From Angelobacter sp036522115 (GTDB taxonomy: Bacteria > Acidobacteriota > Terriglobia > Terriglobales > Acidobacteriaceae): DNA of 64,000 nucleotides. Made by a program: the position numbers and the translations under genes. The stretch spans positions 8,262-72,261 of the forward strand of contig DATDGL010000007.1 in the NCBI GenBank assembly GCA_036522115.1, written 5' to 3'. The notes beneath the pieces were generated by a model. That model saw nothing but the letters and a program-made list of their open reading frames with translations. It was not told where the DNA came from and ran no database searches. Position 1 is the first letter of the stretch; the number at the start of each line of letters is the position of its first letter. Below, piece by piece: positions 26,327-34,113 of the stretch.

Positions 26327-26677
26327 ATGTCTGACTCGTTTTTGCATGTTCTCATTGTGATCGCGGTGATTTTTGGGGCTTTGCTGGTCATCCCCTTGTT
26401 CATCCCATCCGGCCGCCGCGAGCGAGGATTTATCTACGGTGCTGAGTTGGCGCTCGTTCTTTTTGCCTGGTTCAAAATTAAGGATGCAAACGTGCTGATG
26501 ATAGGGCAAATTCTCTGGCTGCCAAAAGAGGTAGATTATTTCCGAAATTTTCTTCTGATCGTTGCAGCCGTAACTGCGCTTTTTTTGCTTTATCAATTCA
26601 TCCCCGGAAAGAGTTCCTCCGAGAACCCGCCGGATGACGAATCGTCGAGGTCTGATTCAGCTACCTCAGCAAGATAA
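26327..26677 (+). CDS. Small hypothetical membrane protein
   Basis: A 116-residue protein with about three hydrophobic helices: FLHVLIVIAVIFGALLVIPL (residues 5-24), a middle one around ELALVLFAWFKI, and LLIVAAVTALFLLYQFI near 76-92. The C-terminus is a polar, Ser/Asp-rich tail. PSGRRERGF forms a short basic loop, so the N-terminus probably faces outside. No family is recognised. No strong ribosome site is seen. It lies before tRNA-Val; 90 bp between them contain repeat sequence. Confidence 0.55.
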   Translation: MSDSFLHVLIVIAVIFGALLVIPLFIPSGRRERGFIYGAELALVLFAWFKIKDANVLMIGQILWLPKEVDYFRNFLLIVAAVTALFLLYQFIPGKSSSENPPDDESSRSDSATSAR

Positions 26678-26683
26678 GATAGT

Positions 26684-26744
26684 CACAACCTCTCAATGAA
26701 AAGTGGGTCTTGGGTCCTGGAGCGCAGCCGCCCTCGGCGGCAGG
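26684..26744. repeat. Two intergenic repeat fragments before tRNA-Val
   Basis: TAGTCACAACCTCTCA near 26685-26700 echoes AAGTCACAGCCTCTCA at the right end of the inverted repeat at 23421-23517. GGAGCGCAGCCGCCCTCGGC at 26719-26738 recurs exactly at 52066-52085. Both sit in non-coding DNA. Confidence 0.6.
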
Positions 26745-26767
26745 ATGATAAAATGGAGGCACTTCTT

Positions 26768-26844
26768 GGGCGGTTAGCTCAGATGGCTAGAGCGCATGCT
26801 CGACACGCATGAGGTCGCAGGTTCAATTCCTGCACCGCCCACCA
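26768..26844 (+). tRNA. tRNA-Val (anticodon GAC), CCA encoded
   Basis: A 77-nt cloverleaf: acceptor GGGCGGT/ACCGCCC, D stem GCTC/GAGC, anticodon stem CATGC/GCATG with loop TCGACAC, five-base variable loop, T stem GCAGG/CCTGC with loop TTCAATT, discriminator A and an encoded CCA. Anticodon GAC reads Val codons GUC/GUU. Position 33, almost always U, is C in this loop. All stems are perfectly paired, so the gene looks functional. Confidence 0.9.
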
Positions 26845-26926
26845 CTCCTCACAATGGACCCACTGTCGTTTTTGCTTGTTGACGGAGTCTGCCCTTCCAG
26901 CCGACAATAGTAGATTCGAGGTGCCT

Positions 26927-27463
26927 ATGCTGGCTTATCTGTTCGTGCTCCTGGCAGTTGCTGTGCGCCTTTTCAGTGGCCTTGGATATGTGGGAACCAT
27001 GGGTTTTGTTCCCCTGGAGGCCTCGCTTCTGTTCTTCGGTTCCCGCATGTCGCGAAAGCACTTTCTGCCGCCATTGGCGCTTCTGGTCCTCACTGACATC
27101 TACCTGACCACGCAGCGTTACGGCCAGAAGCTGAGCTGGGAAGAGGGAATCATCTGGGGATTCTACGTGGGTGTCTTCTTCCTGGGCTCATTGCTGAAGG
27201 ACCGCATAAGACCGCTTCCCGTGGTTGGGGCGGCCCTGGGATCGGCAGTCGGCTTTTTCGTCATCAGCAACTTCGGCGTGTGGCTGGCGGGCTTGCTGTA
27301 TCCACACACCTGGTCCGGGTTCGCGGCCTGCTACGTTGCCGCACTCCCCTTCTTTGGCAAGGGAATCCTCGCTAACCTTCTGTTTTCGGCAATCTTCTTC
27401 GGATTGCCGGTGGTATATGCCCGCTTGAGCAGCGCGGAGGCCAGCAACAAGGCAGCAGCCTAG
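26927..27463 (+). CDS. Conserved integral membrane protein (DUF6580-like)
   Basis: A 178-residue protein with four or five helices. FVLLAVAVRLF at the start, PLEASLLFFGSRM, FLPPLALLVLTDIYLT and SNFGVWLAGLLYPHTWSG with following AALPFFGKGILANLLFS resemble a widespread uncharacterised membrane family (DUF6580), distantly like ECF transporter S components. The N-F-G-V-W and P-F-F-x-N/K patterns are typical. The ATG at 26927 is preferred over an upstream start that would add 17 polar residues. A short-period repeat follows 6 bp after the stop. Confidence 0.72.
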   Translation: MLAYLFVLLAVAVRLFSGLGYVGTMGFVPLEASLLFFGSRMSRKHFLPPLALLVLTDIYLTTQRYGQKLSWEEGIIWGFYVGVFFLGSLLKDRIRPLPVVGAALGSAVGFFVISNFGVWLAGLLYPHTWSGFAACYVAALPFFGKGILANLLFSAIFFGLPVVYARLSSAEASNKAAA

Positions 27464-27468
27464 GGAAG

Positions 27469-27520
27469 AATTTGGTAATTGCGTAATCGGCGTAATCGGG
27501 TAATTTACTAATTTGAAAAT
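27469..27520. repeat. Short-period array after the DUF6580-like gene
   Basis: TTGGTAATTGCGTAATCGG, CGTAATCGGGTAATTTAC and TAATTTGAAAATC follow one another, units of 8-9 nt built on GTAAT. It is one member of the intergenic family discussed in the findings. Confidence 0.65.
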
Positions 27521-27577
27521 CTAAAGCAAATCTGGCCCCTGGCAAGTTTGATAATCCAGGGGCCAAGCTTTCTGCAT

Positions 27578-28225
27578 TCAGCTTCGTGGACTCTCTTCTG
27601 TCTCCTTTTTCACGGCGGCTGCCGGCTCGCGAAACATGCGATAAATGAGATAGAACACTGCCAAAATCACCACTCCAACCAGCACAGCGATGGAAGGATG
27701 CTTGGTGACCAGGTCCCTGGTTCCGTCGACGATCTTCTGACCAAAAATAATCGTCAGGACGGAGAGAATTCCGAACCGCAGCATTCGTCCGCAGATGATG
27801 GCCAGCACGAATTGCCTTACCTTCATCTCGAACACGCCGGCGGAAAACACCAGGAGCTTGAACGGGGTGGGCGGGGGGAGCATGGCTGGAATCATGATGG
27901 CCAGAAATTCCCGCTTTTCAAATCGATCACGAATGCGATCTAGCCGGGCCTTGTCGATGCGCTTGAGCAGAAAGAGTTCACCTCCGGCCCGCCCCAGCCA
28001 ATAAGGGACCATGCTGCCCACTGCCGAGCCCAGGGAGGCGGCAATGCAATAGAGCCATGCCTTGGGAGGATTGGCGTAGACGAACCCGGCGATCAATGGG
28101 TCCATGGGAATGCCAAAGGCAGACGCGTCCAGAGCGGAAATGATCAGGACGCCCCAGGCACCCAGGGCTTTGAGTGCTGCAATCAGGGCTGCATATTTGA
28201 GTAGCAGCTTGCTCTTGAGAAACAA
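27578..28225 (-). CDS. VTT-domain (DedA-like) membrane protein
   Basis: A 215-residue membrane protein. ALGAWGVLIISALDASAFGI with IPMDPLIAGFVY, the glycine helix SLGSAVGSMVPYWLGRAGG, and the re-entrant loop MLPPPTPFKLLVFSAGVF define the VTT fold. It shares the PPP(F)PxPF motif with the protein at 10904-11578 but is otherwise distinct. A likely role is lipid or lipid-carrier handling in the inner membrane. The start is a TTG at 28223-28225 (MFLKSKLLLKYA). It ends with a charged cytoplasmic tail. Confidence 0.8.
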   Translation of the reverse strand: MFLKSKLLLKYAALIAALKALGAWGVLIISALDASAFGIPMDPLIAGFVYANPPKAWLYCIAASLGSAVGSMVPYWLGRAGGELFLLKRIDKARLDRIRDRFEKREFLAIMIPAMLPPPTPFKLLVFSAGVFEMKVRQFVLAIICGRMLRFGILSVLTIIFGQKIVDGTRDLVTKHPSIAVLVGVVILAVFYLIYRMFREPAAAVKKETEESPRS

Positions 28226-28314
28226 GCCCTATTGTAGCGCTTGAGAGCAATCAGCAATCAGCAGCCTTCAGCCCGCCAACGTTCTGGACTAAAGGGAAGC
28301 AGCTCCGTGAGCAT

Positions 28315-28352
28315 GGTTAAGCACACAAAAAATGGTAAGTACACAAAAAATG
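28315..28352. repeat. Near-perfect 19-nt direct repeat
   Basis: GGTTAAGCACACAAAAAATG (28315-28334) is followed head to tail by GGTAAGTACACAAAAAATG (28334-28352). It lies in the 245-bp gap between the VTT gene and the methyltransferase gene, about 120 bp before the latter's start. It could be a tandem protein-binding site. Confidence 0.6.
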
Positions 28353-28470
28353 CAGAGCTGTCCCCCCAACGGCATCTCTACAGTAAGCAATCGCATTTAC
28401 AATGGACGACAAGACGTAACCCAGGCGGGAATTTCGCCACAGGATTGTTGTTTTCCAGGAGAGGACATTC

Positions 28471-29499
28471 ATGCCATCTGCGCCAGTGAGCGGCAGCCAG
28501 CCCAGCCCCATGTTGTTCTTTGAAACCTTGCGCAGCTTTCACAACGCTTTTGTGTTGAAGGCGGCGGTTGAGCTTGATTTATGTTCAGCCATCGCCAAGA
28601 CTGGCGGGACCGTAGCGGAAATTGCCAAGACCTGCGCCGCGTCTGAGCGCGGCACCCGCATTCTTTGCGACTATCTTACGATGCTCGGTTTTCTCACCAA
28701 ACACGACCAGCATTACGCCTTGACGCCAGACAGCGCCACGTTTCTGGACAGCCGATCACCGGCTTATCTGGGCAAAGCTGTCCAGTTTCTGATGCATCCT
28801 GACCAGTTTGAGAATTTCCAAAAACTTACAGACACCATCCGCGCGGGCAAGCCTGAGGGCAGCAACCATCTGGCTCCGGAAGATCCGATCTGGATTGAAT
28901 TTGCCCGGGGCATGGCGCCCCTGATGTTTCCCGCAGCGCAAGCCATCGCTCAACAGTTGCAAAAGACTCTGAATGGAGTTGCCGCGCCCAAGGTGCTGGA
29001 CGTCGCGGCCGGCCACGGCATCTTCGGCATCACCATCGCCCAACAAAACCCTAAAGCGCAGATTTACGCGCTGGATTGGGCCAACGTGCTGCAAGTAGCC
29101 AGGGAAAATGCCAACCGCGCCGGAGTGGCAGACCGGCATCACTTGATTGCCGGCAATGCCTTTGACGCCGACATTGGCAAGGGCTATGACGCCGTCCTGG
29201 TCACGAATTTCCTCCACCATTTTGATCCGGCAACGAATGAGTCCCTGCTGAAGAGATTTTTTGCCGCCATGAATCCTGGGGCGCAGCTTGTGGTTCTGGA
29301 GTTTGTTCCCAATGAGGACAGGGTTTCGCCTCCGCCCGCAGCCATGTTCAGCATGACCATGCTGGCCAACACGGACCACGGAGACGCGTATACGTTCGCT
29401 GAACTGGCACAGATGTGCGGGAATGCCGGATTCAAGGATGCCAAGTTCATCGAGCTGGAAGCTGGGCCCAACTCCCTGGTGACCGCGTTAAAACAGTAA
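28471..29499 (+). CDS. SAM-dependent methyltransferase (O-methyltransferase family 2 type)
   Basis: A 342-residue protein. An N-terminal winged-helix dimerisation domain (LRSFHNAFVLKAAVELDLCS and VAEIAKTCAASERGTRILCD) precedes a Rossmann methyltransferase with VLDVAAGHGIFGITIA as SAM loop, IYALDWANV for the ribose contact and VLVTNFLHHFDP. This is the architecture of plant-like and bacterial O-methyltransferases acting on hydroxylated aromatics or polyketides; the substrate is unknown. GGAGAGG precedes the ATG. No biosynthetic partner is nearby; the next genes are the acyl carrier proteins 240 bp on. Confidence 0.87.
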   Translation: MPSAPVSGSQPSPMLFFETLRSFHNAFVLKAAVELDLCSAIAKTGGTVAEIAKTCAASERGTRILCDYLTMLGFLTKHDQHYALTPDSATFLDSRSPAYLGKAVQFLMHPDQFENFQKLTDTIRAGKPEGSNHLAPEDPIWIEFARGMAPLMFPAAQAIAQQLQKTLNGVAAPKVLDVAAGHGIFGITIAQQNPKAQIYALDWANVLQVARENANRAGVADRHHLIAGNAFDADIGKGYDAVLVTNFLHHFDPATNESLLKRFFAAMNPGAQLVVLEFVPNEDRVSPPPAAMFSMTMLANTDHGDAYTFAELAQMCGNAGFKDAKFIELEAGPNSLVTALKQ

Positions 29500-29542
29500 T
29501 CGGGACTGTTTATGCGGAAGACTATGGTAGTTCTCGCCAAGA

Positions 29543-29600
29543 ATTGGTAATCCGCCACAGGCGGGCAGGCCTGGGTAACTTGGTAATTTGAAGTCAAAAC
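29543..29600. repeat. Short-period array interrupted by a GC-rich palindrome
   Basis: AATTGGTAAT is followed by CCGCCACAGGCGGGCAGGCC, then GGGTAACTTGGTAATTTGAA. The array belongs to the GGTAAT family; the GC-rich part contains CCGCC/GGCGG. It sits between the methyltransferase and the acyl carrier protein genes. Confidence 0.6.
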
Positions 29601-29649
29601 CAAAATCACACGAGGATCAGGGAGAGAGCATTATCGTTTTGTGGAATTT

Positions 29650-29676
29650 TTGACACGGCCGACAGCACTTTACACA
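29650..29676 (+). promoter_or_regulatory. Candidate sigma-70 promoter of the acyl carrier protein-fabF operon
   Basis: TTGACA (29650-29655) matches the consensus -35 box. TACACA (29671-29676) is a weak -10 at 15-bp spacing, shorter than the ideal 17. It lies 63 bp before the first acyl carrier protein start in an AT-rich tract. Confidence 0.35.
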
Positions 29677-29738
29677 ACATTTTTCCAGCAATTACACTAA
29701 CCGGTTTACCGTTCAGGGCGGGAGATTGCATCCCGGGA

Positions 29739-29978
29739 GTGGAGCAGATGGTCAGGCAGATTATTGCCGGCCAGCTTGGGCTCGAAGTTTCCCAGGTTTC
29801 AAATCATGCTTCGTTTGCAGACGATTTGGGGGCTGATTCGCTCGACCGCATGGAGCTTATCGTAGCCTTCGAAGAGACATTCAATCTGCAAATTCCCGAA
29901 CCGGACGCGGAGAAAATTTCTACCGTGCAGGAAGCGGTCGATTACATTGAGAAGAATGCCAAGTCGGTGAAGCAGTAG
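29739..29978 (+). CDS. Acyl carrier protein, first of a tandem pair
   Basis: A 79-residue carrier protein. DDLGADSLDRMELIVAFEE contains the phosphopantetheine Ser (about residue 34), and helices before and after match FAS-type carriers. It begins with GTG at 29739 or ATG at 29748; GGGAG at 29733-29737 suits the ATG better. Its sequence differs clearly from the next gene (QIIAGQLGLEVSQVSNHASF versus QIIVEQLGVDEGEV), with a Met after the DSLDR motif instead of Val. The pair and fabF form one operon. One copy may serve a specialised pathway. Confidence 0.87.
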   Translation: MEQMVRQIIAGQLGLEVSQVSNHASFADDLGADSLDRMELIVAFEETFNLQIPEPDAEKISTVQEAVDYIEKNAKSVKQ

Positions 29979-30016
29979 TCAATCACCGCTTCGCAAGAAA
30001 GAAGAAGGAGATTTGC

Positions 30017-30265
30017 ATGCCAACAGCAGTGGAAGAGAAAGTAAAGCAGATCATTGTCGAGCAGCTAGGAGTAGATGAAGGCGAAGTTACTGCCAACGCC
30101 TCCTTCGTGGACGATTTAGGCGCGGACTCGCTGGATACGGTCGAGCTGGTCATGGCTTTTGAAGAGGCCTTCGACATCGAGATTCCGGATGAAGACGCGG
30201 AGAAGATCCGCACGGTCAAAGACGCCATTGACTACATCGACAAGCACGCGAAAGGCGGGAAGTAG
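30017..30265 (+). CDS. acpP: Acyl carrier protein AcpP
   Basis: An 82-residue carrier. VDDLGADSLDTVELVMAFEE carries the 4'-phosphopantetheine Ser38, and FDIEIPDEDAEKIRTV is the canonical AcpP recognition helix III region. It is the better match to housekeeping AcpP of the two tandem copies. AAGGAG lies about 7 nt before the ATG. It shuttles acyl chains in fatty acid synthesis and is followed with no gap by fabF. Confidence 0.93.
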   Translation: MPTAVEEKVKQIIVEQLGVDEGEVTANASFVDDLGADSLDTVELVMAFEEAFDIEIPDEDAEKIRTVKDAIDYIDKHAKGGK

Positions 30266-31504
30266 TTGGCGCGAAGGGTCGTTGTCACAGGTCTGGGTCT
30301 GATTTGTGGTGTGGGTAATACGTCTGCCGAGGTCTGGAAGAATATTGTGGCCGGCAAAAGCGGCGTAGCGAAGATTACCCACTTCGACTCTTCCCGCTTT
30401 GCCTGCCAGATCGCCGCTGAAGTCAAAGGCTTCGATCCCCTCAATTTCATCGAAAAAAAAGAAGTGAAGAAGATGGGCCGTTTCATCCACCTGGGTTTGG
30501 CCGCGGCGGATGAAGCCATGAAGATGTGCGGCTTGCAGATTACTCCCTCCAACGCCGAGCGAGTGGGTGTGCATATAGGCTCAGGAGTGGGCGGTTTCGA
30601 CGTGATCGAGCGCGAGCACCGGGAACTGCTGGAACATGGGCCACGCAAGATGTCGCCGTTCTTCATTCCCGCAGCCATTGTCAATCTGGCTGCCGGCCAG
30701 GTCAGCATCCGCTACGGGGCCAAGGGGCCCAATGAAGCCACAGCGACGGCCTGCACCACCAGCGCTCACGCCATTGGTGATGCTTACGAGATCATCCAGC
30801 GTTGCGATGCGGATGTAATGATCGCCGGCGGCTCGGAAGCCCCCATCACCCCCATGGGTGTGGGTGGCTTTGCTGCGATGCGCGCCCTGTCCACGCGCAA
30901 CGACGCGCCGGAGAAGGCCAGCCGCCCCTGGGACGCAGGTCGCGATGGGTTTGTAGTCGGCGAAGGCGCAGGCATCCTGGTTCTGGAAGATCTGGAGCAT
31001 GCCAGGAAACGCAGCGCTCCCATCCTGGCAGAGATTATCGGCTATGGCATGGGCGCAGACGCTTATCACATCACTCAGCCGGCCGAGGGGGGCGAGGGCG
31101 GGCACCGCGTGATGACGAACGCAATTCGCGATGCCAGGATCTCACCTGCTGACATCGATTATGTGAACGCCCACGGCACCTCCACCCCTCTCGGTGATGT
31201 TCTGGAAACCAAAGCCATCAAAAGCACCTTTGGCGAAAAGACCAGGGTAGCAGTCAGCTCGACCAAGTCTATGACCGGGCATCTGCTGGGCGGCGCCGGA
31301 GGACTGGAAGCCGGCATTACCATTCTGGCTTTGCGTGACCAGATTCTGCCCCCTACTATCAATCTGGAAAATCCTGAGCCGGAGTGCGACCTGGACTATG
31401 TTCCTAACGTGGCCCGCAAAGCTGCTATCAACATCGCCCTCTCTAACTCGTTCGGCTTCGGCGGAACGAACGGCTCGCTGATCTTCAAGCGCTGGACCGA
31501 GTAA
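30266..31504 (+). CDS. fabF: Beta-ketoacyl-ACP synthase II
   Basis: A 412-residue thiolase-fold condensing enzyme. The catalytic triad is visible: Cys in ATACTTSAHAIGDA (about 163), His in NAHGTSTPLGD (about 304) and His in SMTGHLLGGAG (about 341). It elongates acyl-ACP with malonyl-ACP. The start is a TTG directly after the acpP stop (30263-30265), where homology begins (ARRVVVTGLG), so translation is coupled. A palindromic terminator follows at 31565-31589. Confidence 0.95.
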   Translation: MARRVVVTGLGLICGVGNTSAEVWKNIVAGKSGVAKITHFDSSRFACQIAAEVKGFDPLNFIEKKEVKKMGRFIHLGLAAADEAMKMCGLQITPSNAERVGVHIGSGVGGFDVIEREHRELLEHGPRKMSPFFIPAAIVNLAAGQVSIRYGAKGPNEATATACTTSAHAIGDAYEIIQRCDADVMIAGGSEAPITPMGVGGFAAMRALSTRNDAPEKASRPWDAGRDGFVVGEGAGILVLEDLEHARKRSAPILAEIIGYGMGADAYHITQPAEGGEGGHRVMTNAIRDARISPADIDYVNAHGTSTPLGDVLETKAIKSTFGEKTRVAVSSTKSMTGHLLGGAGGLEAGITILALRDQILPPTINLENPEPECDLDYVPNVARKAAINIALSNSFGFGGTNGSLIFKRWTE

Positions 31505-31564
31505 AAGCATCGGGGGATCGCCCGTGATCGGGTGATCTTATTTCTCTGCACTCAGCAAAAGAAT

Positions 31565-31589
31565 GAGCGTGGGTTTTAAACCCACGCTC
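31565..31589. terminator. Bidirectional terminator-like palindrome between fabF and the PDZ gene
   Basis: A 12-bp perfect inverted repeat GAGCGTGGGTTT/AAACCCACGCTC with a single central T. It lies between two convergent genes, 60 bp after fabF and 25 bp after the PDZ gene's stop. There is no long T-run beyond the T/A bases in the stem. A similar imperfect palindrome (AGAGCGT...ACGCTCT) occurs at 63846-63869. Confidence 0.6.
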
Positions 31590-31614
31590 TTGAGGAGGCA
31601 TGAAATTTAAAAAC

Positions 31615-32742
31615 CTAAATCATGTCGCTTTCCCTGAACCATACATTCTGGTTCTTTTGGAATTCGCTCTGCGATCGCTCCAATTGCAGTTGCAGCTTGC
31701 GCATGGTTTGCTGCAGGCTTGGCTGCATGTGGGTGAGCGCGCGTTGCGCCTTGATTATTTCCGGCCGCACCTGTAGCAGGGTTTCATCCAGCACTCCGGG
31801 GACGATTTCGAGGGCTTTGTCCACAGCCGGCTCCACATTCTCAAGCACGGAATCCAGATCCAGGTCTACTACGGTGTCCTCATCGGGAACCACAATCTGC
31901 ATTCCTGAAGAATCCCGGGATTTCCTTGCGGGCAGATCAATGGTCAGGTTCTGCTCATGCCTGTCGCGAAGAATGCTGATCGTCATTTTGCCGCCGCTGC
32001 GATGGGTGCGTATGGCGCGACGCAGGTCGGCACGGTCCGTGATCTTCTCGTTGTCGGCGCGGGTGATTACGTCGCCGGCCTTCATCCCCGCTTTTTCCGC
32101 CGGGCTGCCTTTCTCCACTGATTTCACCAGCAGGCCTTCACCATTCTTGACTCCAAAATATTCGCCCAGTTGCTGTCCCACATTGTCCACCTGAACGCCA
32201 AGTGAAGGGGTATAGGTAGGCACCTGGATATCAAAGGGGATATTGAACTCGGGAGTATCGGGTGGCTGGGGCGCGATCAATTTCCATCCGTTTCCGTCAA
32301 TCTTGAAAACATTGCTGGTGATCTTTGCACGATCGCCAATCTGGACCTGGATGTTCATGGGAGCGCCATCCCGGCTGATGCCCAGAGTGACGTTCCGGCC
32401 GGGGGGCGTTTCGCGAATCATGCGCCGGAACTGTTCTTCGCTCTCCACTTTTGCTCCATTGAATTCCACGATCACGTCATGCTCTTTCAGTCCGGCTTTG
32501 CCCGCGGGAGCGTCCTGGTCTACCGTAGTAACCTCGACTCCGCGCTCCTCTTTGAGTTTGAGAGCACTGACGCGTTCGGAGGTGATGTCGCGCACATCGA
32601 CTCCCAGATAGGAACGTCCCGCCGAGTAGAAAAACCCCTCAGTATGGGGATTGATCTGGGCTGGCGGTTCGCCAGGGGCCATTGCGGACGCCGGCATCAT
32701 CAGTCCCAGCGTCAGCACGGTGATGGAAAGTTTTTGAATCAT
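31615..32742 (-). CDS. Periplasmic protein with two PDZ domains, no protease domain
   Basis: A 375-residue secreted protein with a signal peptide (LSITVLTLGLMMPASAMA). PDZ 1 runs from about 43 to 135 (YLGVDVRDITSERVSALKLK, GKAGLKEHDVIVEFNG). PDZ 2 spans about 178-270 (SLGVQVDNVGQQLGEYFGV, GSPAEKAGMKAGDVITRAD). A helical, Gln/Arg-rich C-terminus follows. No protease motif is present. It likely binds exposed C-termini of envelope proteins as an adaptor. AAGGAG precedes the ATG. It is the last gene of the sigma/anti-sigma/DUF4097 group. Confidence 0.85.
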   Translation of the reverse strand: MIQKLSITVLTLGLMMPASAMAPGEPPAQINPHTEGFFYSAGRSYLGVDVRDITSERVSALKLKEERGVEVTTVDQDAPAGKAGLKEHDVIVEFNGAKVESEEQFRRMIRETPPGRNVTLGISRDGAPMNIQVQIGDRAKITSNVFKIDGNGWKLIAPQPPDTPEFNIPFDIQVPTYTPSLGVQVDNVGQQLGEYFGVKNGEGLLVKSVEKGSPAEKAGMKAGDVITRADNEKITDRADLRRAIRTHRSGGKMTISILRDRHEQNLTIDLPARKSRDSSGMQIVVPDEDTVVDLDLDSVLENVEPAVDKALEIVPGVLDETLLQVRPEIIKAQRALTHMQPSLQQTMRKLQLQLERSQSEFQKNQNVWFRESDMI

Positions 32743-32772
32743 AGGTCTACTCCTTCTGCAATCTTAGTATGG

Positions 32773-33903
32773 CTATTTCTTCTTGCGTCTGATCTCGATG
32801 GTTCCCGAGGTGGTATGAACGTGCAGGAGAGCGCCACCGCCATTCAGTGCGCCTTCTGCATAGACTTCGCGCGGGCCCCACTGTTCGCCTCCGGAAGTGA
32901 TCTTGAGGCCGGGAAAATCGCTGCGAATGCCGTCCCCTCTGGCGCCTTCCACGGTGGCGCGAATCGTCAAGCCAAGGTCATCGGGAATGTAAACGATGAT
33001 GTCACCGGCAGATGTTTCCAGCCGTGAATCCGTGAATATTCCGGCGCCCTTGGCCAAATCCGCAATAATGGGCCCGCTGCCGGTATCAACGTGCAGTCCG
33101 CCACGGATGGGCCCAACATGGATGGAACCTCCGCCGCTCTCAAACACCGCCGGGCCGTCAACGTCATTGACTTCGATGGCCCCGCCTCCGGTTGAGGCCT
33201 TGATTTCTCCGCTACAGCGGTTCACCTTAATCGATCCGGCGCCGGTGTCCAGCTTCATCGTCTTGCCCGCCCCCACCACCACGGGGCCGCCTCTGGAAGA
33301 GGCCACCACATGCCCTCCGGCAGACACCACGTCGATTTTGCCGCCGCCGGTCTCCACCCGCACATCACCGCCGATTTTGCCGATTTCGATATCGCCGCCA
33401 CCGCTGGAAGCAAAAACGCTTCCCCCGATCTGGTCAAGCTGAATGGACTCTCCCCCGGTGATGGCCTCCACCCGGCCGGCAATGCCGCGGGCTGAAATTG
33501 TTCCGCCATTGGTTTCCAGCCTGGCAAGCACCGTGTGTGTGGGAACGGTAACGTCAAAGGCCACATAACCGCGGCTTTCGCATTCCCCGCGAAGCAGGAC
33601 CACACCGCCAGCATTGACGGCCGTGAACCGCAGCCGCGCGAATATCCGCTTGGCGGCATCCTCTGACCCGGCCCGCACGTGTTTGTGTACTGTGTAAATA
33701 ATGTTGTTTTGCCGGCCGCCGGTCACTTGAATAGGTCCGGAGGTGGTCTTGACCCTGACCGTTTTGCCGGGACTCAGTGTCCCGGTGATCTCTTCAACCC
33801 ACTCGCCTCCGCTGGTGCGAAATATCTTGTAGCTGGGATCCTGCGCCACTGCGGCCAGACTGGCCGCCAAAAGTAGTGTCGCGAGATGTGCGTGTTGTTT
33901 CAT
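32773..33903 (-). CDS. DUF4097-family secreted beta-helix-like protein
   Basis: A 376-residue protein with a signal peptide (LATLLLAASLAAVAQ) and a ladder of short repeats such as GGTISARGIAGRVEAITGG, GGGDIEIGKIGGDVRVETGG and GSGPIIADLAKG. This is the repeated-strand pattern of DUF4097 (putative adhesin, GIN-like) proteins, which form right-handed beta solenoids at the cell surface or in the periplasm. Function in the family is unclear, but it is often encoded near ECF sigma/anti-sigma genes, as here. It starts 210 bp after the anti-sigma gene and ends 30 bp before the PDZ gene. Confidence 0.87.
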   Translation of the reverse strand: MKQHAHLATLLLAASLAAVAQDPSYKIFRTSGGEWVEEITGTLSPGKTVRVKTTSGPIQVTGGRQNNIIYTVHKHVRAGSEDAAKRIFARLRFTAVNAGGVVLLRGECESRGYVAFDVTVPTHTVLARLETNGGTISARGIAGRVEAITGGESIQLDQIGGSVFASSGGGDIEIGKIGGDVRVETGGGKIDVVSAGGHVVASSRGGPVVVGAGKTMKLDTGAGSIKVNRCSGEIKASTGGGAIEVNDVDGPAVFESGGGSIHVGPIRGGLHVDTGSGPIIADLAKGAGIFTDSRLETSAGDIIVYIPDDLGLTIRATVEGARGDGIRSDFPGLKITSGGEQWGPREVYAEGALNGGGALLHVHTTSGTIEIRRKKK

Positions 33904-33958
33904 TCCCTGTCCTGGTTTCTAGACCGTTTCCTGAGGTGTAATCCGTGTTTTTTCACCT

Positions 33959-34033
33959 CGGCTAAAGCCGGCAAACTGGAGTCACTTTTTTCGCGGGTTC
34001 TAAAGGGCCCACTCCCCGGACTAAAGTCCGGGG
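33959..34033. repeat. CTAAAG-centred palindromic repeats
   Basis: CGGCTAAAGCCG (33959-33970) and the longer CCCCGGACTAAAGTCCGGGG (34014-34033) are perfect palindromes around TAAA. They lie in the gap between the anti-sigma gene and the DUF4097 gene. A relative, GCGGCTAAAAGCCGC, is at 23403-23417. They resemble REP-type elements; on the transcript they would fold and might lower expression of the downstream genes. Confidence 0.7.
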
Positions 34034-34113
34034 GCTTCCACCATTTCGCGGCTACAGCAACTTTGAAACCGCATTAGCCTAAGATGTTCGCGGGCTGAAT
34101 GCTGACCGCTGTT

